From Welwitschia mirabilis (taxonomy: Eukaryota; Gnetophyta; Gnetopsida; Welwitschiales), in assembly GCA_051453625.1 (NCBI GenBank), contig JBOZIK010000001.1, positions 233,512,671-233,576,670 on the forward strand: a stretch of 64,000 bases of DNA, read 5' to 3'. This document shows, piece by piece, positions 53,021 through 64,000 of the stretch; within the stretch, counting starts at the first letter, position 1, and each line of letters starts with the position of its first letter. A program made the translations under genes and the position numbers. The notes beneath the pieces were generated by a model that worked only from the letters and a program-made list of their open reading frames with translations, was not told where the DNA came from and made no database searches.

Positions 53021-56000
53021 GTTGAATTTTGTCCTCAAAGTTTGAAAAAATAGAAAAACAAATACAAAATTTGAAAATAAGTTGATGCAACATCGGAATA
53101 ATCATGCCTCATGTCATGTCATTTTATTAAAATTAAAAAAATAAAAAAGAAAAATAATGCAAAACAAACCTATAATGTATACGGAAGAAAAATACTAAAA
53201 GAGGTATGAAGTGAAAGGAAATTATATGCAAAATAACCAAGTAATAAAGATCCATAAATGTTTGTTATAGATGAAATAGATTAAAAGTTGGGAAAAAAAT
53301 GAAAGATGAAAAGTTTAAAAAGAGAATAGATAGAAATAAAGAAAAGGTAAAAATAAAGATGATGAAGAAAGTGTCAAAATGAGATGAAAAATAGATGAAA
53401 ACCAAGTTACACTATATTTTTATAAAAGATAATAACCTACTAATGACTTAAGATGATTGTGGATTTGAATAAAGGGGTATGTGAAAGAAGCATTGGATAA
53501 ACAAGGAAAAGTTAATGATGGTGCTAGTGAGGTCTCTCTATAACATCAGTTTTCTATGGCAGATGCTCTTATGTTTGAAATAATGAACATGTATTGATGT
53601 AGTGATTACAAGATGTAATAGGTGAGATGATGAAATAATAGGGAGGCTCAGAATGAATAATATTTTAATAAAACTAAAGCGTAAGGATCATCTAATCTTA
53701 ATAACATTATAGAACAACTTAGTTCTAGAATGACTAATGAAAGGAAAAATTTCATTACAACAAACACAGATGTGTCTTCAAGCATGCTTTCTCATAGAGA
53801 TGAAAGGATGAGTGTCTATTGCATAAAATAGTAGAATGAATTACAATGAGGTAAATAAAATTTTAATTAAGATCCTATGATGCATGCTATTAATACACAA
53901 GGCTACAAAACTAATGTAGTGACCTTAGAAAACATCTATTTAATTATGGATCTAAGTCAAAACAAGGCAAGCCATTGATAAAGTAAATTCATGCAATTCA
54001 AGAGTAGTAAAAAGTTCTTAAGTACCAAATGTTAAAATAATAAATTCACAAGAAGTCTCTAATCTCATCTTGATTCTTTCCAATCTTACTCTTCTACAAT
54101 TACAAATGATATCCTTTAAGAATTTGATCATATTAAGAATTTAATATTGTGGCACCTTCTTCCAACTACGTTATACATGAAGAAATCAATGTTTTATTTC
54201 TCATAGGCATTTATATCCTTAATGCAATTAAAAGTACCATAAATAAATCATTAGAGACACATTTCTAGTGAGGATCCATAGCCCTAATACAACTAACTAA
54301 ATCTAATAAAATTGATCAAAATGAATATGTGCTTTTAGAGAAGAGATTTTATTTTTCTTTTGTTTCTACTTCTAATATATATGTTATATTCACATAGAAG
54401 GATTCATTATTTCATTATCCTAATAAATAAATATTCTTATCACTAAAAATTCTTTAAATAAAGATACATTATTAAAGTAGAAAAACCACCTTTCATTTCC
54501 TTGATTTCAAAGTAAAGGCATCAAATAGATGCAAGCTTAGCAGAAAAAAAAATTAAAGATAAGAAATAACTTCATTTTAATAAGTAAGAACCCATCTAAT
54601 CTCAAGCAAAACACTGGAATAACAAAGATCACTTATTCTTCTTTATGTAAAAAGGCCACTACACAAGATCAAAAAGTCTTATAAACTCATAGCACGATGG
54701 GCGAGAGAGATACTCTATGAGGCTTATAAAGTAATGCCCTAATGAAGGGGTGAATATTAAGATTTGAGATAGTGATGGTTTATCCTATGGAATGGATGAA
54801 ATTTTGGATTTTTTAAGTGAAATGTATTAAGTTAATGATTAAGGAAATCGAAGTGCTTTAGTGGTCTTATGAGAGATATGCTAGATATTAATTTCATTAT
54901 GCAAGGACCTACCCATCCTATGTCTAATTTAAAAGTAAAATCTAATCTAAAGTTTTGTAATAAATCTAAAAGTTTGAACTAAAGGATTTTCCAAGGTGGT
55001 GTATGGATGAAGGGTTAAGATCATGAAGGCTTTGTGGCTTAAGAGTGTGATGGATATGGATGAAGGGTTAAGATCATGAATCTAAAATTTTTATGCATGA
55101 GTCTATGAAATTACAAAGAAAATCAATACAAGTGATAAAGTTTATTCTTTTAAGGTAAAAAAAGATCCATCCTTTAGCTTATTTAATAATTCTTATAAGA
55201 GACCATCTTGAGGGGAAGATAAAAGTGACTTGATACTACTGTACAAAGCCTTTATTCATTAAAAGAATAATCAAAAGATGGTTTTTATTTTGAAAAATAT
55301 TTTTATTCTTAACCAAAGATCAAATATTACTTAAAAGATAGTGATTAAAGATAAATGTTTGGTTTATGAACTTGTTGAGGAAAAGGCAAAGGTTCTACAC
55401 AAGATAAATCTTGTAATGATTCTTCTTTAATGTTTTCATCCTAATAAATATTGCCAAAAGACTCATCCTCAAATATGTTGTCACTTATCTTCTAATACGT
55501 GTTTATCTTATAGGTCCTCATTTGCTTCTTTTCTATTTATATAGGGTATGGTTTGAATTTTATTGACTTGATTGCCATTAATCCTTTCAAGGTTTTTAAA
55601 ATTCCTATGACTAGGTTCATGAAATGTAGGAAGATCTTCATCTTCTTGTTGATTAAGTGTACTAAAGGTTTGAGTAGTAAGTTGGTTTAACTATTAGATA
55701 TTTTACTTAAAAATTTGATTTATTTACATTTAGGCTTTCATGAATCATATAAGGTTTTATTTTAAGAATTTTAAAGAAGGTTTTTGATGTTAAAAAGTGA
55801 AGAAAATTATTTAAATGATGAAGATAAGGATTAAAAGGTGAAGAAAATTAATATGTTAATGAGAAATAAGGATTATGAGGGAGGGTGAAAGGTATAGATC
55901 CATAATTCTCTTAGTAAGGATCTAATTTATGCACACTAGAAGATTAAAGAAAATATAAAGGAAAATCTAAGTATTCAAGTTGAAGGTAATTCCTTATAGC

Positions 56001-56865
56001 TTTCTTAGGTCAAAAATAATCTTCTACATTTCATTTATGTTAAAAATGATTAGCAAGATTATAAGTAATTTCATAGTTCTTATAAAAAAGATGTATTTTT
56101 AATGTTAGGATTCATTTATATGTCTAGAAGATGATTTATAAAATCCATCATTAGGGTCATATTTCTGTAAATCTATGAGGTTTTAAGAGTGACCGCTTAG
56201 TAGAAAGGAGTAAGAAAGGTGAGATAGATGTTAAAGCCAAGTTTAAGCAGAAAATTTGCAAAAAAGCTAGTAACCACAATTGCTATCCATTGTAGCATCA
56301 ATTTTTTTATAAAGAAACAATTCAAAAAAAAAGAGGGCAATTACATTCAGAGTTACATAAAATATTTTGTGTAATAGAAAATAAAAAATAAATGGCACAT
56401 AATGGAAATATTAAGACTTAAACAAAATAAAACCTAAGAAAGAAAACTCTAAAATTTTTTCTTTCTAAAGATTTTAATAGCCAAGAATAAAATGTATAGA
56501 AATTAAAAAAAAAAGTGAATTCTTATTGGTTTTTTATGTCCATGTTTTTTTAATTCTTCCTTGGGTTATAAAGAATTGTTATACCTATAACTTAAAAGTA
56601 TATGATATGGAAGTAATATTTAAGTTACAGTAAAAAATTATTAAAACTCAAAAAATAGACCAGCTTGATTATCATTAGAAATGAACTAGTATGCACCATT
56701 GGAAAGTATGAAAATGAAAAATAAATTATTGAAACTAAAGTGGATCAATTTAGATAACACTAGAAAGGAGTAGTACCAACTAATGTAAGTGTAGAAAATC
56801 TTGAAAAATAAATTAAAATTACACCAAAAAGAATCATGTGCTTTTTATGAAGCTACCATATCATT
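53021..56865 (-). mobile_element. Internal region 1 of a large non-autonomous LTR element
   Basis: Aligns along its length with 58233-62930 in the same order, for example 'caagcatgctttctcatag' at 53778 and 58996, 'aggacctacccatc' at 54903 and 60890, and 'ggccactac' at 54652 and 60639. No protease, RT, RNase H or integrase is seen in six frames over 3.8 kb, so the element matches the definition of a large retrotransposon derivative (LARD). Primer site on its right, polypurine tract on its left: it runs on the minus strand. Confidence 0.75.
55230..56115 (-). pseudogene. Unrecognised decayed reading frame in internal region 1
   Basis: An ATG at 56115 (minus) reads M-N-P-N-I-K-N-T-S-F; the counterpart in unit 2 (62142) reads M-N-P-N-V-E-N-T-S-F-Y-R-N-Y-E. 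Both then carry alignable protein-like segments. Near 55880 here and 61925 there is D-P-Y-x-E-N-Y. Near 55635-55690 is T-T-Q-T-F-S-T-L-N-Q with E-D-E-D-L-P-T-F-H-E. Near 55400-55440 is E-E-S-L-Q-D-L-S. It is Asn/Pro/Ser-rich with no gag, protease or pol motif. Single-base indels and stops break it. It could be a diverged gag or an accessory frame; I cannot assign it. Confidence 0.5.
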
Positions 56866-56884
56866 ATCCTTGGCAATGACACCA
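56866..56884 (-). other. Primer binding site, tRNA-Asp-like (unit 1)
   Basis: On the minus strand TGGTGTCATTGCCAAGGAT, close to the tRNA-Asp-type site used by Athila/Tat elements, directly left of LTR 2. Confidence 0.75.
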
Positions 56885-56887
56885 AAA

Positions 56888-58220
56888 TACTATTCATATC
56901 TAGCTTTTACAATTTATAAACTAAGACTCATGTTGTAATAGAATCTCGATATCATTCTTTTCATAAGGTTAAATCAAGGTAGAAAACTAAATAGTGATAA
57001 CATAGACTTATTTAACTTGTAAAGAACTCAAAACAAAAGGCAAAAAATCAATATTGAAATGAGATCAACTTTGATGGTGAAGGTAGGGAGACAAGCTAAC
57101 TCTAAAGATATAACTTAAATCATTCAATATGAAAGTCTTTACTTCAACAATATAGTGTAAATTTCTAAAATAAATCTTTAGATTATTAGGTCCCAAATTA
57201 TGATGACATAAGTCCTTCATAGCCTAATGTAAGCATGAAAATGAGGAATAAAAATGTTTTAAGTACCATTAAATAAGATGACTGTAACTAAGAAGCAAAC
57301 TAAAGAGACTTACCTAGAAAATAAAAGTAATTGATAATTTAGTTTTATTTAAGCATTAAAATTACAATGTTAATTACAACTCAAAATCAAGGATGAGCAA
57401 CTAATTCTTTTTTATTAAAAATAAGTAATTACATTACATTAAAAAAAAAAACCAAGCTAATATAGACTCATCAAATCTATTCTTAAAGCTAGTTCAATTC
57501 CAAATAGAAAGCTTAGAAAGGCATAGTGATCGATGATTTAAGAATTCTAACTATTTTACTAGATAAAAGTTATTATAAATGAAGGTTATTGGATCTTTTT
57601 ATAGATGAAAATAGGATTAGGATTTGTTGGTTAAGATTTCCAATTTAGGATTTTACAATTTAGAATATGATACGTTTATGAAAACATACTTTATTAGAAT
57701 TTAAAGCTATAGCTGCCTAATCTCATAATTGAAAATTAATTGCTTTCCAAGGATAACTCTAGAATGTAATGTTTGTAGTGTTTTATCCCAAAGAACTAGT
57801 TGCACTAGTGATTTGGATAGTGGCATTGATACTTTTAGCTAGAATACCTCCATGTTTTAGCATTTACTCCAAAATACAAGATGTTACTTGAAATTATCAC
57901 AGGGAAATGCATAAGTTCATAAATTATATTAAAAATAATATAAGATATCATTTTATGATAAAAGAACTAATTTAATGTCTTCTCTTAAGCTAAGTTAGCT
58001 TGATATGCTTCATTAAAATGTTAATTATTACATATTATCACACTCTCTAACTAGACTTTTGTTGTACTCCTAGTAAACAACTTTAAAAAAGTTGATTTAT
58101 CATGGACTAATTCTAAAGAAAAATGTTAAAGTATATAAGAATCATATAAAAATTTCTAACTATTTTTTTGAAAAATAAGGCATTAGAATTAAGAAATTTC
58201 TTGAAAAATGTCGATGTCAG
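56888..58220 (-). repeat. LTR 2 of the tandem element, shared between units
   Basis: Bounded on the left by the primer site of unit 1 and on the right by the polypurine-like tract of unit 2. It therefore serves as 5' LTR of one unit and 3' LTR of the other. About 1.3 kb; exact ends uncertain because the TG/CA termini have drifted. Confidence 0.7.
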
Positions 58221-59477
58221 ACTTCCAACCAAAGTTGAACTTTATCCTCAAAGTTTGTAAAGATAGAAAAATAAATACAAAATTTGAAAACAAGTTGATG
58301 AAACATTAGAACAAAGATGTCTCATGTCATGGTATTTTATTAAAACTAGAAAAAGATAAAAGAAAAACAACGTAAAAAATTCAAAATAAAACTATAATGC
58401 ATATAAAATAAAAATATTAAAAGATGCATGAAGTGAAATGAAATTCCATAAGATACTACTTAGTAATGAGGCTCTACAAATGCTTGTTATAGATGAAAAA
58501 CAATTAAAAGTAAAAAATGAAAAATAAAAAGTTAAAAGAAAGAAGATGTAAAACTAAATAAAAGGTAAAAATCAAGATAATGAAAGAAGTGTCAAAATAA
58601 TATGTAAAATGGATGAAAACCAAGTTACAATCTATTTTTATGACAGATAATAGCCTACCAATGACTTAAGATGATTATGGACTTGAACAAGATGTTGTGT
58701 ATGAAAAAATAAGATGAATAGGGTGAAGTTGATAGTGGCATTAGTGAGGTCTTATGGTGGCACTAGTTTTTTATGGAAGATGCTCTTGGATTTGGAATAA
58801 TAAACAAGTAAGAATGCAGTGATTATAAAAACATAATAAGTAAGGTGATGAAATAATAGGAAGGATTAGAATGAATAAAAATTTAGTAAAATTAAAGCCT
58901 AATGATCATTTGATCTCAATGATATTTTAGAATAACTTAATCCTAACATGATTCATGGAAAGAAAGATTTTATTATAACAAACACAAATGTCCCTTCAAG
59001 CATGCTTTCTCATAGATATGAAAGGGTAAATGCATAAGGTATGATATGATGAAATGAATTAAATTGAGGTAAATGCAACTGACATTTCATCATGCATGTT
59101 ATGAATAGAAGAAACTACAAAACTAAAGTAATGTTCTTAGAAAAAAATTATCTAATTACATGTCTAAGTTAGAATAAGAAAAAGCATTGATAAAGTAAAT
59201 TCATGTAATTCAAGAGTAATAAAAAGATCTTAAATAATAAATGTTAAAATAAGCAATTCATAAAAAGTCTCCAATTCCATCTTAGTTTCTTTCCAACCTT
59301 ACTCTTCTACAATCATACATGACATCCTTCAAGCATTTAATCATATTAAGCATTTAGTATTGTGACACATTCTTCCAATAGAGTTAAACATGCTATACAT
59401 GAAGAAGTCAGTGCTAAATTATTAACAAGCATCTATAACCCTAATGTAGTTGAGCGTAAAAGAAATGAATCAATAAA

Positions 59478-60253
59478 NNNNNNNNNNNNNNNNNNNNNNN
59501 NNNNNNNNNNNNNNNNNNNNNNNNNNNNNNNNNNNNNNNNNNNNNNNNNNNNNNNNNNNNNNNNNNNNNNNNNNNNNNNNNNNNNNNNNNNNNNNNNNNN
59601 NNNNNNNNNNNNNNNNNNNNNNNNNNNNNNNNNNNNNNNNNNNNNNNNNNNNNNNNNNNNNNNNNNNNNNNNNNNNNNNNNNNNNNNNNNNNNNNNNNNN
59701 NNNNNNNNNNNNNNNNNNNNNNNNNNNNNNNNNNNNNNNNNNNNNNNNNNNNNNNNNNNNNNNNNNNNNNNNNNNNNNNNNNNNNNNNNNNNNNNNNNNN
59801 NNNNNNNNNNNNNNNNNNNNNNNNNNNNNNNNNNNNNNNNNNNNNNNNNNNNNNNNNNNNNNNNNNNNNNNNNNNNNNNNNNNNNNNNNNNNNNNNNNNN
59901 NNNNNNNNNNNNNNNNNNNNNNNNNNNNNNNNNNNNNNNNNNNNNNNNNNNNNNNNNNNNNNNNNNNNNNNNNNNNNNNNNNNNNNNNNNNNNNNNNNNN
60001 NNNNNNNNNNNNNNNNNNNNNNNNNNNNNNNNNNNNNNNNNNNNNNNNNNNNNNNNNNNNNNNNNNNNNNNNNNNNNNNNNNNNNNNNNNNNNNNNNNNN
60101 NNNNNNNNNNNNNNNNNNNNNNNNNNNNNNNNNNNNNNNNNNNNNNNNNNNNNNNNNNNNNNNNNNNNNNNNNNNNNNNNNNNNNNNNNNNNNNNNNNNN
60201 NNNNNNNNNNNNNNNNNNNNNNNNNNNNNNNNNNNNNNNNNNNNNNNNNNNNN
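59478..60253. other. Assembly gap (776 N)
   Basis: Gap next to a microsatellite in internal region 2. Apparent long frames across it are made of N and dinucleotide repeats. Confidence 0.95.
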
Positions 60254-60313
<60 letters not shown>

Positions 60314-60356
60314 TGTGTGTGTGTGCGTGTAAATAGATAGATAGATAGATAGATAG
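60254..60356. repeat. (TG)n followed by (GATA)n microsatellite
   Basis: A TG run with a few CG interruptions to about 60330, then ATAGATAG repeats to 60356. Unit 1 has no such tract at the same place. Confidence 0.95.
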
Positions 60357-61159
60357 ACATACATATACACACATACATGTACATAGGAGGGGTCATTGGC
60401 TCATTAGCCTAATAAACAAATAGTCTCTTCCCCATATATGTTTGAAAGAAAGATACATCATGATAATACAGAAAGCACTTTTTCTTTCCTTGATTCCTAT
60501 CAAGCCATTAAATAAATGCAAGCCTTAATAAAAGAAATCAAAGATGAAAAAAAGATCCCTTCTTGAGAAATAAGAATCCATCAAATATTAACCAAAACCA
60601 TCAAATAATAGAGATCTCTTATTCTTGTTTATGTGAAAAGGCCACTACTCAAGATTAGTAAGTCTTACAAAATCATAGTATGATGGACAAGGTGGATGAT
60701 CTGTGAGCCTTATGAAGTAATGCCATAATGGAACAGGTGATTAGTAAGGTTTAAGACAGTGATGAATTATCCTATAAAATAGATGAAATTTTGGATCTTC
60801 TAAGTAAAATGGATTAAGACTATGATTAAACAAATGGTAGCGCTTGGGTGGTCCTATCAGAGAAGTGTCAAACATTAATTTTATTATGTAAGGACCTACC
60901 CATCTTATGTATACTATGAAAGAAAAATCTCACCTAAACTTATGCAATGAATCTAGTATTTTTGAACTATAGCATTTTCTAAGGTGATGTAAAAATGAAG
61001 GGTTAAGATCATGATGGATATGTGGCCTAAGAATGTGATGGATATGGTTAAATGAGGTGTGATGAACTCAGAAAGAAACTAATTTTTATGCATGAATCGA
61101 TGAAATTATAGAGAACATTAATACAAGTGATAATATTTATATGTTTAAGGTTAGAAATG

Positions 61160-62142
61160 ATCCATACTTTAGCTTTTTTTTAATTTCTTAATAATTCTTT
61201 TAATACATCATCTAGAGGGGAAAACAAAGGTAATTTGGAGACCACTAGACAAAGTGTTTATTTATTAAAAGAAACATTAAAATATGATTTCAATTTTAAG
61301 AAAGGATTATCTTATTTACTAAATCTTGAATTTTTCTTAAAATCTAGTGATGAAATAGAACTATTTGCCTCATGAAGTTATTAAGAAGAAGAAAAAGATC
61401 TTATATAAGATGAATTTTATAAGGGTTTTTCCTCGATGTTCTTCTCCTTGTAAAGGTTGCTAAAAGACTCATAGTCAAATTTATGACTCTTTTCAAGTGG
61501 TTAAATTTCCTTAACTAGTTGCTTATCCTCTAATATGTGCTTATTATAGGTCATCATTGGCTTGTTTCTCATTCTTAAAGGATATGATTTGGGTTTCATT
61601 GACTTGACTATTATCAATCCCTTCAAGATTTTCAAGACTTCTAGGACTATATTCATGGAATATAGAAAGCCCTTCCTCTTTCTATTGGTTAAGTATACTA
61701 AATGTTTGAGTAGTAACTTGGTTTAATTATTGGATATTTTATTAAATCCTATAGTTTATTTGATTTGGGACTTCCATGAATCTTGTAAGGGTGTCTTCTA
61801 AGGAATTTAAAGAGGGTTATTTGGGGGTTGTAAGCTAAAGAAAATTATTTAAATGATGAATGATAAGGATTAGAAGGTAAAGGGAATTAATAGGTTAACG
61901 GTGAAAAAGGATTATAAGGGAGGATGAAAGGTATATGTTCATAATTCTCTTGATAAGGATCTGATTTATGTGCACTAGAAGGATGAAGGAGTATCTAAGT
62001 ATCCAAGTTAAACATAATTCCTTATAGTTTTATTATGTTAAAGGTAATCTTCTACATTTCATTTAGGTTGAATGTGATTAGCAAAATTAGATGGATTTTC
62101 ATAGTTCCTATAAAAAGAAGTATTTTCAACATTAGGATTCAT
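61160..62142 (-). pseudogene. Unrecognised decayed reading frame in internal region 2
   Basis: Counterpart of the frame at 55230-56115 and better preserved at its start. The ATG at 62142 gives M-N-P-N-V-E-N-T-S-F-Y-R-N-Y-E-N-P-S-N-F, open to a TGA about 28 codons in. Then come D-P-Y-Q-E-N-Y-E-H-I-P-F (61925 region), T-T-Q-T-F-S-I-L-N-Q with E-E-G-L-S-I-F-H-E (61660-61715), N-I-E-E-K-P-L (near 61430) and S-P-L-D-D-V-L (near 61200-61220). Some stops are C-to-T changes of Gln codons. No known family recognised. Confidence 0.5.
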
Positions 62143-62930
62143 TTAGATATTTAGAAGATAGTATATAAAATCAACCATTAGAACCATATTTTTACAAATC
62201 TACAAGGTTTTAGAAGGGACCCAATAACAAAAAGAATTAAAAGAGATGAGGTGGATGTCTAAGAAGAGTCTAAGTGGAAAACACACAAAAAATCCAATGG
62301 CACTAATTACTATTCATGATGGTACAAATATTTTTTTATAAAAATGGTTTAAAAAAGAAGGTAATTACATTGAGTATCTTTTAAAATATTTGTATAATAG
62401 AAAATAGAAAATAAATGGTACAAAATTAAAATATCTGAGACTTAAATAAAATAAAATATAAGAAATAAAATCCTAAATATTTTTCATTTTTAAAGATTTT
62501 AACAACAAAAAATCAAACATATAGAAAACTAAAACTAATTACTATAATGAAAATTGCAAAAATAGAGGGAAAAAGACTAAGTCCTTATTAATTTTTAATG
62601 TCCATGTTTTTAATCATCATTTAGGTTGTACAACTATAGAAAATTCATTAGACCTATAAATACAAAAGATTTGATATAAAAATTATATTTAGGTTAAATT
62701 AATAAATTAATAGAACTTAAAAAATAGACCATATTAGGTATTAGTGGAAATGGACTAGTACTTATCACTAGAAAATATGGAAATAAAAAAGAACATATTG
62801 AAAGAAAGTGAACCATTTTAGATAACACAAGGATTAGTACCAACCATTAAAAGTGCAAAAAAAATTGAAAATTAAACTAAATTATAATAAAGGAAAAGAT
62901 TATGTACTTCTATGAACCCAACATGTGACT

Positions 62931-62949
62931 ATCCCTAGCAATGATTCCA
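62931..62949 (-). other. Primer binding site, tRNA-Asp-like (unit 2)
   Basis: On the minus strand TGGAATCATTGCTAGGGAT, the same site type as at 56866-56884, left of LTR 3. Confidence 0.75.
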
Positions 62950-62952
62950 AAA

Positions 62953-64000
62953 ATCTATTTGTATCTATCTTTTATAATTTATAAATCAAGATTCATTTTG
63001 TAGTATAGTTCTAGTGTCATTCTTTACACAGAGGTAAATCGAGGTAAAAACCTAAATAGTCATGATACAAACTTCTCTGAGTTACAAATATTTCAAAATA
63101 AAAAAGAGAGTTGAGATAGAAAAGAGGAAAAATTTAATAATGAAGGGTAGGAAAATGATCTCATTCCAAAGGTATAAACTAAATCAACAAATAGTGAAGC
63201 CTTTACTTCAATAATTTACTATAGATTCGTAAAATAAAACTTTAGATTATCAAGTTATTATGGCTTGTGATGATATAATCACATTCATTACATCAGTAGT
63301 ATAAATGTATTAGTTACTTTGGTCCTTCATAACCTAATGTAATCATGGAAAATAGAAATGAAAATGCCCCAAAACCATTAAAAAAGATGACTATAACTAA
63401 TAAATAGATTAAACAGACTCACTTAAGAAATGAAAGTACTTGATAAAGTAATTTCATTCAAGCATTAAAAGTATATTGTTAATTAAAACTCAAAATTATG
63501 GATGAGCAACTACTTCTATTTTATGAAAACATAAGAATTACATTACATTAAAGAAAGGAAATCAAGCTAATACAAACTCATCAAATCTATTCTTGAATCT
63601 AGTTCACTGCCAAAGGAGGAGCTTAGAAAGAGATGATGATCGATGTTTTAAGGCCTTTAACTATTTTATTAGCTAATGATTATTACAAATAAGGTTTCTT
63701 AGCCCTTTTTATAGGTGAAAATAGGATTATATTTCCCTATTACATTTTTTAGTTTAGGGTTTCACAATTTAGAACTTGACATTTTTATGGCCACATATTT
63801 TATCAAAGTTTAATGCTATAACTATCTAACTTTATAACTAGAAATTGATCAATTCCTTGAGATGGCTTTAGAACATAATATTTGTAGTGTTTTATCCCAA
63901 GGGACTGGTGGCATTATGACCTATATAGTGGAACTTGCATTTTTAGCTAGAATACCTTACCTTTTAGCATGTACTCTAGAATGTAGGGTATTACCTGAAA
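62953..64000 (-). repeat. LTR 3 of the tandem element (runs off the window)
   Basis: Homologous to LTR 2 from its left end ('tatttgtatctatcttttat.atttata', 'gta.tag.atct.g.gtcattctt') through 'agcattaaaagtat.ttgttaatt' to the window end. Its right end lies outside. Confidence 0.7.

Larger units (their letters stand above)
58233..62930 (-). mobile_element. Internal region 2 of the large non-autonomous LTR element
   Basis: Second copy of the internal region, diverged from 53021-56865 and lengthened by a 776-N gap (59478-60253) next to a TG/GATA microsatellite absent from unit 1. No gag-pol domain is seen. The broken frame from 62142 leftward is the only protein-like content. Confidence 0.75.

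Noticed and set aside
59362-60396. Several 300-codon frames on both strands
   Set aside because: They consist of N and TG/AC repeats across a gap.

Overview
The window looks like nuclear DNA of a land plant. It is very AT-rich (roughly 28-30% GC by eye) and is filled with plant-type LTR retrotransposons: Ty3/gypsy elements of the Athila/Tat group and of the chromovirus type, and Ty1/copia elements. These sit in nests, alongside a non-coding LTR element with a tRNA-Asp-like primer site, microsatellites and scaffold gaps (N runs). I found no intact cellular gene, rRNA or tRNA gene, and no prokaryotic feature. The species cannot be named from this sequence. Nearly all element genes carry stops and frameshifts, so the protein calls are pseudogene calls made by reading conserved motifs across frames.

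Layout. (1) 1-3213: a diverged tandem duplication of about 1.8 kb with a TG microsatellite; 3863-4260: a minisatellite of about 20-bp units with higher-order structure. (2) 4778-20796: an old + strand chromovirus (gag, protease, RT, RNase H, integrase), split inside RNase H by a complete Athila/Tat-like element at 6979-18821. That insert has long LTRs, a tRNA-Asp-like primer site and a 5-bp target duplication, AAGTA. (3) 23156-23371: a copia LTR with primer site; 24685-25600: a ~179-bp tandem repeat of five units. (4) 27064-32133: a complete but dead copia element with a nearly matching target duplication (ATTGT/ATTAT). (5) 33236-34830 and 51284-52072: a second copia element, split by a third one (34836-51278, target duplication AAACC, twin 241-bp LTRs) that carries only gag. 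(6) 35799-49470, inside the third copia element: a minus-strand cluster of three partial chromovirus copies (A, C, B from left to right) between related LTRs, with a foreign GC- and CpG-rich segment at 39540-40321. (7) 52073-64000: a minus-strand tandem LTR-internal-LTR-internal-LTR array of a large non-autonomous element. Both internal regions keep an alignable but broken reading frame that I do not recognise as gag or pol.

The parts do not work together as a pathway; they record successive insertions. Inferred order: chromovirus, then the Athila/Tat-like insert; separately copia 2, then gag-only copia 3, then the minus-strand chromovirus cluster. Several sequence pairs that flank N runs are near-identical and look like scaffolding duplications rather than biology. 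They should be discounted when LTR or gene lengths are read.
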